From contig CM049318.1 in NCBI GenBank assembly GCA_026874595.1, positions 22,607,456 to 22,671,455 of the forward strand: 64,000 bases of DNA, in the 5' to 3' direction. Below, piece by piece: positions 32,733-46,500 of this stretch (position 1 is the first letter of the stretch; the number at the start of each line of letters is the position of its first letter). This stretch comes from Sipunculus nudus. Lineage: Eukaryota > Annelida > Sipuncula > Golfingiida > Sipunculidae. Below the pieces are notes generated by a model. That model saw only the letters and a program-made list of their open reading frames with translations, was not told where the DNA came from and ran no database searches. Both the position numbers and the translations under genes were made by a program.

Positions 32733-35700
32733 TTATGAGGACTTCGTGCTAAAAATGTCCTCCAGGTAGCGATTCAAGAACATCCCCTGAGGGTCCAGGC
32801 GCTTTCTTACTCGGCAAAAGTCGTCCCACTTGGGGTAGGTCTTCCGGAAATAATCCGCGGTCAGGTTGTGGTCCTGAAAAATAAGGAAAAAAGAACTTGC
32901 GTGTATTTATCATGATTGCAATAGTATGACATGAGCACATGTTAAAGGAAGTATGGTTGGGTGGAAAGGAAAGAAAGTGTTAAATTGACGAAAACTATGG
33001 CTGACTTCTCATTCGAGGAGTTAAAATTCCGCGGTACCTTACTTTTCAGTATTTCGCGAGGGTTCTGTTTTCGGCATCTTACCATATTAAACGCCTTCAC
33101 AGAGTATACAATTTTCAAATGAATCAAATATATCAAATTATATGCTCGCTAAATCTTACTTATTGAACGGGGAAAAAAGGGTATATCGAACGAGTTGAAT
33201 TTATTGTTCCCTTATGGCAGATAATTTAAAGATCCGACATAATTTTGTAATATGAATTTTAAACATACAAGATCTATAATTATCTATATTTTAATCAATA
33301 TTTTACCTTTGGACTATCCTCCCATTCTTATTCATGAAGGTTTTATTTTCGCGATACTTATCCTTTTTCGATTATCAAAGATTTGAAACCCTCGCGAAAA
33401 AAATCACAACCACAGTATTAATTCCCATTAAATGTCAGTTAAGTGGAACGTATCTCAAGCAACTTTCTGTTATGAAAATAGGAACCTTTCCCCAGTGAGG
33501 CCGTCCGTCCGCCTTCACCATGATGTCAGTGATGGCTTCCCAGTACTTCTGGTAGCTCACCTTCCCGTATGGTCTGAAAGAAAGACAATGTTCAGTTCTT
33601 TATCAGTAAATGGGTTTATCAGCTGATCTGGGGTACCTGTCGGGGAAAAGTGGTAACCGATGACGGATAAACCAATTATTTAGGTCTTAAGTGATATTTA
33701 AAAATAACTATCATATTCTTGCCCATATATAAAGTTCATATTAAAGACACTGCAACAGCCCTTCAGTTTAAAAATGTAAAAGTCTTAGCATTCATTTGAA
33801 AATATGAAATATTGCCCCCTCAGGACACTCTAGTGTACCAAAAACGTACATATCCGAGGCGTGACACTTTTCGAATAGAACCATTGTCAGTTATATTAAG
33901 AATGTTATTATATAGAATGGTTCGGCGAACTACCGAAATCGGTAGTTGATGAGTAAAATCTCACTGAGGTTAAACACTTAAAAATCAGTCAATATACGTT
34001 AATCTATTTAGCAAGCGCCCTAAACGTTTATCTTCGAATAGCAACTGCTCCGTTGCACCGTCAGGTGTGTGTTCAAATCGCACCCTTTGTAATTTTTTTT
34101 TCATTTAATTTTCCTCGGTTTCACTTGATACAAGTCACAAGCGTGTGAATTGACAACAAAAGACGACATAAACTAATAACATGTTCGGATTGTATAGTAT
34201 GTATGTAGATGATAATGATTACGATATAAATAATCGAAGACTCCTACTTGAACATGATGAAGTTGAAGTAACAGACATCACGGCCGTAGGCGGGACTCAG
34301 AAATAAGTCGTCCTTCTGAACAAACCGAACGTCAACCGGAAAATGAGCCGGGAATCCGGATTTCTTGATCCACGCGTCCAGCTCTCGGAGAGTCTCCGCC
34401 GCCTTGTTTCTACGATACACATACTTGACTGAATAACATTTTCCTGTATTGCTTACATATCTACGCGCATATTAATAATTGTGTTGACATAAACTTACAC
34501 ATCATGCAAGCAAATTTTCTTATTATAAGGTTTATACTGTTTTCTCTTAAATCCAGAGTTTTCAGGTAAATCATGATTGCCTCGGCCAGAAGGGTATACC
34601 TTCATCCTCATTCATGTGTTTGTGTGTGTGTTTGTTCACAACAAGACTCATACAATCATGAATGGAATCTCGTAAAATATTCATAACATTTTCGTGAATG
34701 GGCCCATGAAGAATCGATCAAAATTGGCGTGGAACCGGCACATGATCCGGATTCAATAACATCATCAAGGAATATTCACAGATGTGCTGTCATTTATGCA
34801 AAAAAAAAAATTGGTATATGGGCCGAAAAAGTGAATGCAAAAAGGATAAACATTTATCCCACAAGAGGGACACCAAACATGGCTTAGGATTCTTTAGAAT
34901 GCAGATTTCTAGGTACTAATCCTATACCTGGGAACAGTCCACTCCATGCAGTGAGCTACCATGTCCTTCATGTGTGACAGGTAATTCTGGACTCTGTCGC
35001 ATCTGTCAACCCGGGATGTGGGAACTGAGTAATAAAACTTGTAATAAAATCTGCTCAGGCAGGGGACCAGGAAGGTGAGGAACGTGCTTCAAAACAAAAA
35101 AAGGTTCGATTTAAAATTTGATATTTTAGCAAAATATAAAATGTCTCAGAAACGGTGGATGACATAGAAAGTTGATACAAAATACAAGTGTAAAATCAGA
35201 GAAGTCAAATCACCCCGGGACTTAAAACAGAAGAAGAGCATTACACTGGAGAAGGTAAATCACTTTGAGAGAAGTTATAAAATTATACTGTCAAAGTGGT
35301 AACGTGACATCACCCTAAGGGGATGCTTCAAAAATGTTAAAATTAGGAAAACAGACTATCTATAAAATAAAACTGACAAATTTATAAACAAGATTAACCA
35401 ATCATAAAAATCAACACTGAACAAGTGACGTCGCCCATTCTTTACCTTATCCATAACAGGAAGTCAAACAAGTATTTTCCGACGAACACGCTGATGAAGC
35501 CATTCTCAGGAACTTCAATTGGCTGAAATATAAAATAAAAACCTGGTTGCCAGACAAGATATAAACTGACGGAGAACACCTACAATAGACCTTTCCTGGA
35601 GCATGCGCACTGCACGTAACGGTCGTCTGCCGAGTTCGGGTCCTTCGAGCCAGCTTTGTGGATTTTGTTAAATGAAAGTAGATACATGTCACAGACACAG

Positions 35701-38700
35701 ACAGGGACCCCACCCTTAATGATGAGACAGGATTCTTTAACTTTTTAGTTTATGATATGAAGTAAAAAGTCTTATTTTTGTAAAAGAACGGACCCGAACC
35801 ATTCTTGTTAATTTCCGCCAACAGATGTCGTTAGTGTGATGGGAAAGATCTATTACCGTCCAAGCTAAGAACTAGGCTGTGAACGAGAAAGCCAACGTTA
35901 CTATTGAAACTGTATCATCATCAATTGTTTCATGTCTTCATTCTAGCTGTTGCCCCGAAGAAATATTTTTTTTTTCATTTTAAATCCAATTTATTAGATA
36001 TAAGTGTAAACATCATACACTTTTCCCATCAGAAGAAATATTTTTCAGGAGATCCATGTTGCCATCATATTTTATCCATAATAGCTGATTAAAATACCGT
36101 AAAATCTCAATAAGATCCATGCATTTAAGGTAGACCAATTGTACTACACATCTTAAGACAAAGTTTTGCTGTTAAGTATAAAGTTTCTCTAATATTAATT
36201 ACTAAATTTTCCAAGTGTATCAGAATACCTTTCATTTCTAAATATAACTTTGTCTATAATTAACGAATTAACGTTAATAGTAAAAAGGAAATATAAAGAT
36301 TAAAAAAGGCTAATTTAACTACCTTATTGCTTAATACTGGTTTAAGATTCGTCTGATCCTATTTTTAGTGCAGACAATATGTCATATCATGGTCTATTTA
36401 GGCGAAAGAAAAATAAAGTTATGGTTCTCAGGCACGGCGTGTGTAAATTTTAACCCCCTCCCCCGCATCAAACATTTTTCTTTTTCTTTTCATCTTTCGA
36501 GAATAAAAATGATACACATTTGCTCAGATTTCCTTTTTATTTAGTGCTTATACCTGTTTAGCAAAATAATTCGGTCATTATCATGCTTTTTCCCTGATCA
36601 TATGTCATTTTAATCAAAACATGCATCAAGGTAAAAAAAAAATAATGATAATAAACTCGCCCACCCGCACTGATTACTCAAAAAGAGCCTGAGAACCATA
36701 CCTTTATTTTATTTTATTTTTTTTTTTGGGGGGGGGGGGGCTTATATTGCACCAGCACGAGCCTGAGGAAAAGAGAAATGTATCACGTGTTGCTAAAGAA
36801 ACAGTGACGTCATTACCTTTGAGGTTCTCGTGATTTGCCAAACAACGGAGCCGTCTGTGTGCGGAAACCAGTGAAACATGAAGTTGTTGGATCCATGCAG
36901 GTAGTAATTCAGGTTTTTAAGTATCTGGAAAATAATTTAACTCATGTGATATCTCCTATCTTCCATTCCTTTAAGTTGTGTACATGTCCCTATAATCGCT
37001 TTTAAATGATTTATATCAATGTCCATTATGCCAATTTCTGTCTCAGTAAGTCGACACAATTTGGACTGGTCCAAACTGCCCACTTTACAGAGTTGTCCAC
37101 TAAATTAAGGAAACAGTCTAAACAAAATGTGATGTGTTACGAAGACAAATTATTCAGGGGAAAAAACTGGGTCGATCGCGGATTCGAACCCATGTTGGTG
37201 GCGCACAAGTCCGGCGTACCAACCACTTCGCTAGCAAAGCAAGTTCGGTCCGCTTTTATGTCACCCCATAACACACCCCCTCTTAAGAGCATTCTGCTAC
37301 CAGAACAAGACTAATTATCCCAGGAGTCACACTTTGGTGAGCTTATTCCCTCGGCCACAAAGTTTAACCGTCATCCTGGACGAGCCCCCATTTTGTTACA
37401 AAGACAAATTATTCAGGGGAAAATATTGGGCCGATTCCGGATTCGAACCCAAGTGGGTGGCGCACAAGTCCGGCGTACCAACCGCTTCGCTAGCAAAGCA
37501 AGCATCACTAGGGAGACAGATAGTTCCGCTTTTATGTCACCCCGTAACAGATGTCATCCAGGTCGACACATAATTACGCGCATTGCCTCCGCCAGATGGG
37601 TATCCATTCATTTTCTTTCGTGTGTTTGTTTATGAGTTTGTTCACAGCATAACTCACGCAATCATGAACGGGTTTCATAACATTTTCAGGATATTTTGAG
37701 CTGGACCAAGGAATGTAATCCAGAAATAATCACAAATGTACAGTCATTTATGCACGAATTAACCTGGGAATAATGGACGAATAAATATTGCAAACCCGGC
37801 TTTGGGAGCATCCCACAATAGGGGCCCCTCACATGGCGGAGCTTTGCATATTTATAATTTCTAGTTTTAAACAATTTATATTTCACAACATGTGCAGATA
37901 CAGTTTGCAACCACAGGCGCTTGAATTGCTATAAGTGTAAATTACGTTCAAATTTGTTACTTTTCTTGATTATTTCCTTATAACTATTCCATTTCTTACA
38001 TTTTCCTAGCTTTTTTCACACAATTTCTCTTTATTTTTAACTTAATATTTTGGAAAGACATGCATGAAGCCCCCATCGTTAGGTCCGCCAGCCATAACAG
38101 ATCGGTTTGGGGCTAAATTTGGCTTAAAAAAGTTGTTACGTCAGCGGTGTCACCATATGAATACTCCATTAGTAAACAGATCAACCAGTCAGAAAGCGAA
38201 TCCTCGGTTGCTATGCCATGGCTGTCTGACAAACGACGGGGGTCTCTTGCCTATCCGAAACAATAACTTAATAATAAAGAGATATAGAGTGAAAAAAATA
38301 AGCAATTCAAGCGCCTGTGCTGCATCATTATAAATTACAACTAGAGATTCATGGGCCATGACGCTCAGATGAATCCAAGGAATGTTGAAGAATGAGCAAA
38401 ATGACAGCGGGAGTGCAATTAATCATGAATTTTGTGAAGAATCCTTAGAAATGGGTTTCAGTGGACTTTGGGACAGATGACCACTTGATTTGAAGGTCTC
38501 ATAAATAGAAAAAATATGTAGAAATTAGAAAAAAAAGGTAGTGCCACCAGTCTGCAGGAAGTGTTGAAACATGATTTTCAGTCAGCTGAGCTAATAAAAC
38601 CACTGTTTAGTGGAAGTAACTTGGACCGGTCCAAACCGCCACTATACAGCAATCTCCAGTGCCATCTAAGTGAACGCGTGTTACTTATTTTGTGTATATT

Positions 38701-41700
38701 TTTGTCTTAATGCTCCAATATCGTCATTTAGATGTTAACATGTGCCCACATTAGCTGAACAAAATTATTGATATTCCTGAGTATATAAATTATGTGTACA
38801 GATCAGTATCCATTTATACAGTTACTACGGGAACTTAACTATACATGTTTATTTTACCTCTTCGGTTTTGGCCGGATACTTTAATTCCTCAAGTCTGTAC
38901 GCTGGTTCACACTGTATAGTGACGGTCAAGATGACACCTAGAGCCCCGAGACCAACGGCAGCGGCCCGAAACGTCTCCTCATCCCGGTCACGTGACACAG
39001 TAACGACGTCACCCGAGGCACACATCAGCTCCATCTCAAGTACCTGATTAGTCAAAAGTGTATAAATGCTTCACAACTAAACATTGATACTTAATTTTGT
39101 TAACCGCTATGTTAACTAATGTTGTTAAAAAATGTTGTTAACCGCTAGGCGTAAAAAGGAGAAAACAAATTGAAGCCATTTATTTTCACATTTCTAAAGT
39201 AGGCGGTAAAATGCTAAAATCCGTTATATTTTAGGTCTGGGGAATAGAAGTACCATAAATAACCTGTCCTTAAATGGACCAATCACCTATCTGACCTTTT
39301 AAACTAAAGGTGATCCTTTGAGCTTTTATAAAAACAAGCAAGAAATCGTGGATATCATCGCACATAGGCTGCATGTATTGTTTATATCAACCTGATTATA
39401 ATATATCGGCCTAACAAAATAATCAAAACAAATTTAACTAGGGCATCTGGCAGGAAGGCAGAGCTTTGCAAATGGCGTTTTGCATCAAGTGGCTTTTCTA
39501 CCTTGGCATTTATGCAACCTACCACCTTAGGTTACATTTTTTTTCCGTTTGTCAACAATGCTGTGTTTACAAACATGTTGTTAATAAATAAGTTCATGCA
39601 TCCTCAACGCAATCTTTATAAGAACTTTTCACAAACAAAAGTAATAAGATCATTGATATATACACAGAGGAAGGCAGAAATCACATAAATTATTTTTTAA
39701 AAGGTAAGTGATTGGATACCTTTAACGTTCTCATATAAATAGAAAAGTATATAACTCCCTATTTAAATAGCTCACTAATCACACAGAGTAAAATAAAAGG
39801 ATTAAATATTGGACCATTCCTTTGCAACAGTTAAAGTTATAGCGTGTCAATGTTACGAGACATTTTTTTTCTAATACTGAAATTAAAGCATCAATAAAAC
39901 GTCACTCACATGTGTGGAGATAGAGCCATATCTGATACCCGAACCATGCGTTGCTGTGGAAATGACACCAGCAAGCGTGACGTCACACACCCCACCTTGC
40001 CTAAAATGAAAATTCACGGGTATTAAATGTCAGATTATGTGACATTTTACAAAAGGGTGCAAAATTATAGGCGAGTACATTGATCTAGACACGTATTTTT
40101 TTGTAAAATACGAAATTCATTTACAATATAAAATCACGTTAACAATTACATTACAGAGTGATGACATATGTCAAATATCATTGACTTACTATCATTTTCG
40201 CTGCCGAACGTGAAATAGTGGTCGCCGTACGGGAACAATCATGTGATCAGAGTGGCCAATCAGACAGCAGACTTTTGTAATCTTAGTTACGGTATGTTAA
40301 ATATACTCATTCAATAGAACTTTGTTGTACAGGATCACAATTTCGCGCGAATACAAAATACATGACCGCTCATCCTCGGACCGCCCCTTCGTAATTAATT
40401 TAATTGTTATTGATATAGACATATTTGTTCTCTTTTTCTTATAAGTTTCAGCTGATCATGTACCTCTAATTAAGGATAATGTCTTTGTGTTTTGAACTTA
40501 GTTTCCCAAAAGAAAGACCCATTGATCCCATGCAATAAATGTACTAAAGTAATGTAGAATAAATTCTCGGATATTCGGTAAAGACCCAGTCGAGCAGTCG
40601 AGTGATACAATAATTATAGACGATGCTTTATAGTATATAAGACATTTACATTGTTAATGCCAATCCATTCGCGGCCAGGAGGTCGTTAAAGTCGCTCATA
40701 TATATCCCAGCTTCAACCTTCACTCTCCTGGTCTGTTGGTCCACCTGGCGGAGAAAATGTGAAAACAAATTGTCAGGCGGGAAGTCATATCTGACATTTT
40801 ATTCGATCTTGCTTTTGCCTGCTGCATTCTTAACAACAAATTTTATTTTGCTATTAAATTTCGTTTTGACTGACAGCTTACCGGCAACGGATACATCACC
40901 ATGGCTACGAAAAAAAGAAGACTTTTATTACAAAAGATCGATGAAGTGGGAACAAAATGGAAGCGTAATATGACTTTTATTTAATAAGAATAATCTACTC
41001 ATTGCACAGTAGATGGTTATTTTCATTTTCCAATTGTGATAAACAAAGAGATTTCATGTTGTCTTTGAGTGCTTTGTTGAATTAACACTAGAGGGCACTT
41101 GCATTCAAATGGGGTAGTACCGTAAATAACAGAAAAATGAAATATGAAAGTATTCTGTTACCTTGTGAGTATATATCACGATGATAAAACATTTTTATAT
41201 AAACTACCGCTAATTTAGACATGATAGGGAAACGGAATATAGGTTTAGGCTACTATGACAGAGAGTACACTTACTAGTAATCGGAATAATTTGTAAAATC
41301 ATATTTGATGATCAATTAGCAACGATATTAGTTTATGTACCTTCAGTTTTACAGTAAAATTTGCTTTATATAGAATTTTATCTAAAATGTTGACCAATTA
41401 ATACTCATTATGACGTGTACATCATGCTGAAAAATTAAGATAATGGCCATGCTGTTGACACTTGTTCGTTGCACAAGCTTCAATTTTTATGATCCTCACT
41501 AAGTTTTGTCATCTCTTGACTGGATTAGAATATTTCGTTCTCATTAATGACTTCTTTGCATGCAGATCGATTCATAATCGTTTATGATCGATTATACACA
41601 AATGCAACCAAAAATAACCGATTATGAAAGGAAACGACCGATCATCGATACAATCGATTAATCGGCACACTACACATACTTACATATATTAATTTATTCA

Positions 41701-41918
41701 TGTTGCTCATGTTAATCATGTAGCCGTCCGTACAGGCGATGCCGCAGAAGGAGTGACGGTCCCCGATCACTTTCACTCTCTTGTTGTTGCGTCTCGCCTC
41801 ATTAATGATCTGATAAAAACAACGATGCAAAACTGTAAAAGAGCAGTCAGTATATATCTACAAAAAATTGCATGTAACTGATATACAAACAAAAAAAACG
41901 ACGAAAAGAAATTAAATA

Positions 41919-41975
<57 letters not shown>

Positions 41976-43530
41976 TTAGATATAATAGAGCATAATACAC
42001 AGTCTTTAGAATATATAAATCCTAATAAATGTCTGTTGTTTGGAATGTTGCTTTTACTATATAATACAGTAAAATAATAATGAAAAAAGGTTGAATGAAT
42101 TATTGACAGATTAATGTAATGTTTTGTTGATTGGACGTTATTAAAGATGTTAATGTAAAGACGTGTATTTTTCCTAAATATCAGTGATATTAATTTACCA
42201 TTTTTATCAAAACAGAACTGGTGGACTGCTATGCAATCCGACTTAAACTGCTACTAAGCGAACTATACTGACTAACTATAAACTCTGATTTGATAATCCA
42301 TTTAATAAACTGGAGCACTCGCCAAACTTTTTTTACATCACGTCATAAAAGAAAGAAAACAAACAGTTAAAGAAGGAATCCGGTGAACTAATTTTAATTT
42401 CAGGCATTTTTTAAAGAATTTATGAGTAATTTTATTTCATGAACTAATACTTCATCAATACCTTAACTAATGATATTGCGAATCAACCGTCGACACGCAT
42501 TCCCCTGAGGCCAAGCTTAGAAATGCCCATGGTTGAAATAAAGTGCCAGTGGGGGGGGGGGGGGGGTCCATTTTCCCTATGCTCACATAAATAATGAGAA
42601 AGTTTACAATATATCTGTGTAAAGGGGCTCATATGGAAAACCAGTGACTGCTGAAATCCTACGGACCTGGTCCAGCTCTTAAACGGTTAATATGCTATTA
42701 ATAATACTTGTATTGAACTAACCTTGCGAACTTGTTCCCTGTTCTCTGGTTCAAAGTAGAGTTCCGGAAAACAGCTGTCCGTCTGTGGTTTGTTGGTGAA
42801 GGAAAACCCCTTCACTCCTTGGTGCTACAGTGAACAAAAGGATACATAGATTTTTGCAAAATGGATAAAATATGTAGGAACACACGCTCAGTCTGTACTA
42901 TCCACATGCAGTGTGACCTATCTATTATTCTTTTCCAGCGGGATACCCATAATTTCGACTTGCGACCTATGACATCCGGGTTTTAATGTGTACGCAAAAT
43001 GGAAGCCACATGAGCGGTTTCGAGAAACTGGGAGAAATAAACCTGTCAGGGACCGAAAAAGTCACGCCAGATTTCGCTTCGAGATGAAAAAACTCTGAGA
43101 ACGATGTCCAGGCGAGATCCAACCTGCAGTGAGAGTTTGGTGGGGAAATGGTTTGTATGCTGCACAAATCCTGGTATTCAAGTATGATTACAATTGAATC
43201 GGAGGGAGGGGGGGTTGAGATACGCCCTGTTCACTTAGGTATCCTGAACCATAACGGATGTTCTCAGTGGAAAAGTCTAATTTTCATACTGTGTGGAAGA
43301 CACAGGCAGCTGACACATATTTTATTTTTTTATTTTTTTATTTTTAAGGGGTGGGGGGTGGGGGTGATATAATAAACACTGAAGGCCCCTCCCCGTCGGT
43401 TGAGCATATTTAATATTTAAACAAATTGGTTTTTCCTTAATATACCGTTTTCCGCTCATGAACCCTTTAAAGGCACAAAACATTTGCAATATTAGGTGCA
43501 ATATCTTATGCCATTAGTCCATTTTGGCTG

Positions 43531-43587
<57 letters not shown>

Positions 43588-46500
43588 ATATATATATATA
43601 TATATGTACATATAAAACACATATATATATATAAAGATAAATACATAAATAAATAGAGACTGACACACTGACAGACAGGCAGATAATGAAATCTTGCTCA
43701 CACGACCACTATCTGGACCAACCAACGATATTAGCGGGGTTGTCGTGTAAGCGGGAGGTTTTAATAAGGATTTACATCAGTCTGGCACCAAAAAATGTGG
43801 CTGTTATATCGGGGTGGTCGTCAGGCGTGGTTTTACTCTCCCCTATACGTATATTATATACTCTCTCCATTACAAAATGTATTCAAATAGACAACATTCA
43901 GTTTAGAATTGTCCATTTGATTCTTTTTCCACTATTCGCAAAAAAAAAAAAAAACACAGAAGGGGCGCTACTTAGGATACGTACAGTATGTTATACCTTA
44001 TTTGAACCTTCGTGGGTCCTTAGTACAACTAGGGCCTAAAAGAAGTCTGAGATTTTACGAGAAACACATTTTCTGCTAGAGTTGACTTGTAGGTACCATT
44101 TTTTTCCATATTGTGGTGGTATTTTTCTACGGATACTAATTATCCAAATTACAGAGAGCGGGTATGAGGCGCATCTGATGAGAGTGCAAGTAATTTATCT
44201 GAGGCATGGGGATAATAAATAATGTCATAGACACCTGACTTCGCACGCATGACTGCTAAATGAGCTCACATTTTGTCTGGGTTAAAGGACACGTGCCTAC
44301 CTTTTTTAAGCCGTGTATTCATGTCATTTGTTAAATTAATTAATGGCAATATACTTAGCTCGGAGTACTGGTGTTCACAGAGCCATGCAGTCTCATATCT
44401 CCCAGCTCACTTCTTGTATTAATGTTTTCTTTATGGTATATGAATACGCCATGTAATACATGGAGGATATGAGAAAAACGAACAGCCTGTGAGTGGGGCG
44501 ATCGGCATTTTCTTATATATATATTTATAAATTGATCGAGGGGTTATATTTAGTTAATATATATCAGTTATTTGAATAGATCAATTTAAAAACACATTTT
44601 TTTTAAAATTGTATTATGATTATTCTTAATTATTATGATAATATAGGTTTCGTCTCAGGTAAATTCTGGGTCCTTTTCCTTGTGCAACATATCGTGTCAT
44701 CAATGAATACAATTAATGTTGACAAACAAGCTGGCTAACACACACAAATTTGGGGTAATTTATTTTAGCGGGCCCTACATGTTTATAAATTGTGGATATA
44801 AATAAAACGAAAAAAAACCCAAAAAAACTACATATGATGGGGTCGGCATTTTCTGGTCTATTTTAATAAAAGTTTCAAACGATTATCTTCAGTGAATAAT
44901 CATCAGATATCGGAATAGGCCCATAAAAGCCTTCCCTAAGGCAGGGGAGTGAGGTTTTGAGTTTTTCTATACCAATATTCAGATCCTGTTTGTGTTTGTG
45001 TATTGGATTCTCAGGTCCCTTGACACATATAGGCATCTTTTCATGCCCAGAGTATAAGACAAGAGAAACTCTTTATCAGAACCATTTTTTATACCAGTTG
45101 GATTGAATAGAAGGCCTGCTGACGAGAGTAAATAATAAACGAGCAGGACGGGGATGAAGAATTGATCATACAATTAACACTCGACTGAGTACGAATGGCT
45201 GCAAAAACAGGAGAGGATTTGTCTAGGCAGCAGACAGGGACCTAGTATCCAGCATTCGTGTCATGTTATTTCGTGAAATTAATCATCCGACATTTTTTTA
45301 GCAGGCCAGACGGTTTTTGTGTTCACTCAGCCGTAGCGTCTTTCATCAGTCACGGTCTGCTGAACATTAAAAAAGTAAAGGGTGTAAAACTAGATGATTC
45401 TAAGAGAGTGCACACCTCAGCCAAAACGAATAAATCGTTCTGAGGCTAAAGTTATGTCTCACCATATCTAAGGTGTCTCCTTGATACTACAGCATGTTCA
45501 TATTAACCTTATAGTAGCCTGACGTACAGTACACTTTTATGTCCCTTGAAAATTGCGGACGTTGTATTCTTTTTCTCCTTCAGATTTGACCAACACAATG
45601 TTTCCTCTTTTCTAATCTCAAGGAAACTCTAAAATTAACGGAATGAATAAATGTAAAGGAACAAATGGACATAAAGGGGAAAATGAATGACCTGAAATAA
45701 AGTTATCGTTTGCAACGATCGAAATCTGATGGAGATACATGACTGGTATATTACAAGGGCCTCAGTTATATAAGATGCACACTGTTTTTGTTGAAATGTG
45801 CATATTTTTTTGTGTGCAAAATCTTACAATGTGAGACCATTGCAAAAGCTTTGGCAATTGAGTATTATAAATGCGCTTCAAAATATCCACTTTAATACTT
45901 TGCGACTTGCTTTACGCCTTTCAGATGGGATATATATCGTGATTGTACACCAAAATCGAGCTTACCACAGGCTTTTCTCGGTCCTGTTAGTTTAAGTTAT
46001 TGATCTTCGTAGAACATACTGTTCTCAAGAAATTCAAATAAATAATTTCATTCACTTTTCTCCAAATATATGTTGGTTGTTTCTTTTAAACAGACTACCA
46101 GGACGCCTTATTTATTCAATGACAACATTATTTCAAGGATGGGCACCTCATAGGTAGAACACAGACAGTTTGAGGCCCTTAATTGGAAACCATTTTATGA
46201 TACATGTCACGAAGGGAACTATATTAATTTATGTGCACTAAGTCTTGTTTGTTCAGTTTAAAGAAAACTAAGCATGTGACCGCGATCACTACTTGCCGAG
46301 ACGTAAAAGTTAAGTGCCCTTATGTAAATTAACTAATTTGCGATCCCCAGTCTAGTGCAAATTAGGAAAAATCGTATTAATATTTGATTATTAATATTGA
46401 TATTAATATTATTATATATAATTAAAATAATAGCATTTCCATGGAACAGAAAACCAGAACACATAATATGACATTGCTCCTCTATTCTTGATTGTTTTAG

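Noticed and set aside
37006-37635. Plus-strand open frames over the twin tRNA-like elements
   Set aside because: The frames repeat because the DNA repeats. The sequence is a pol III-type element, not coding.
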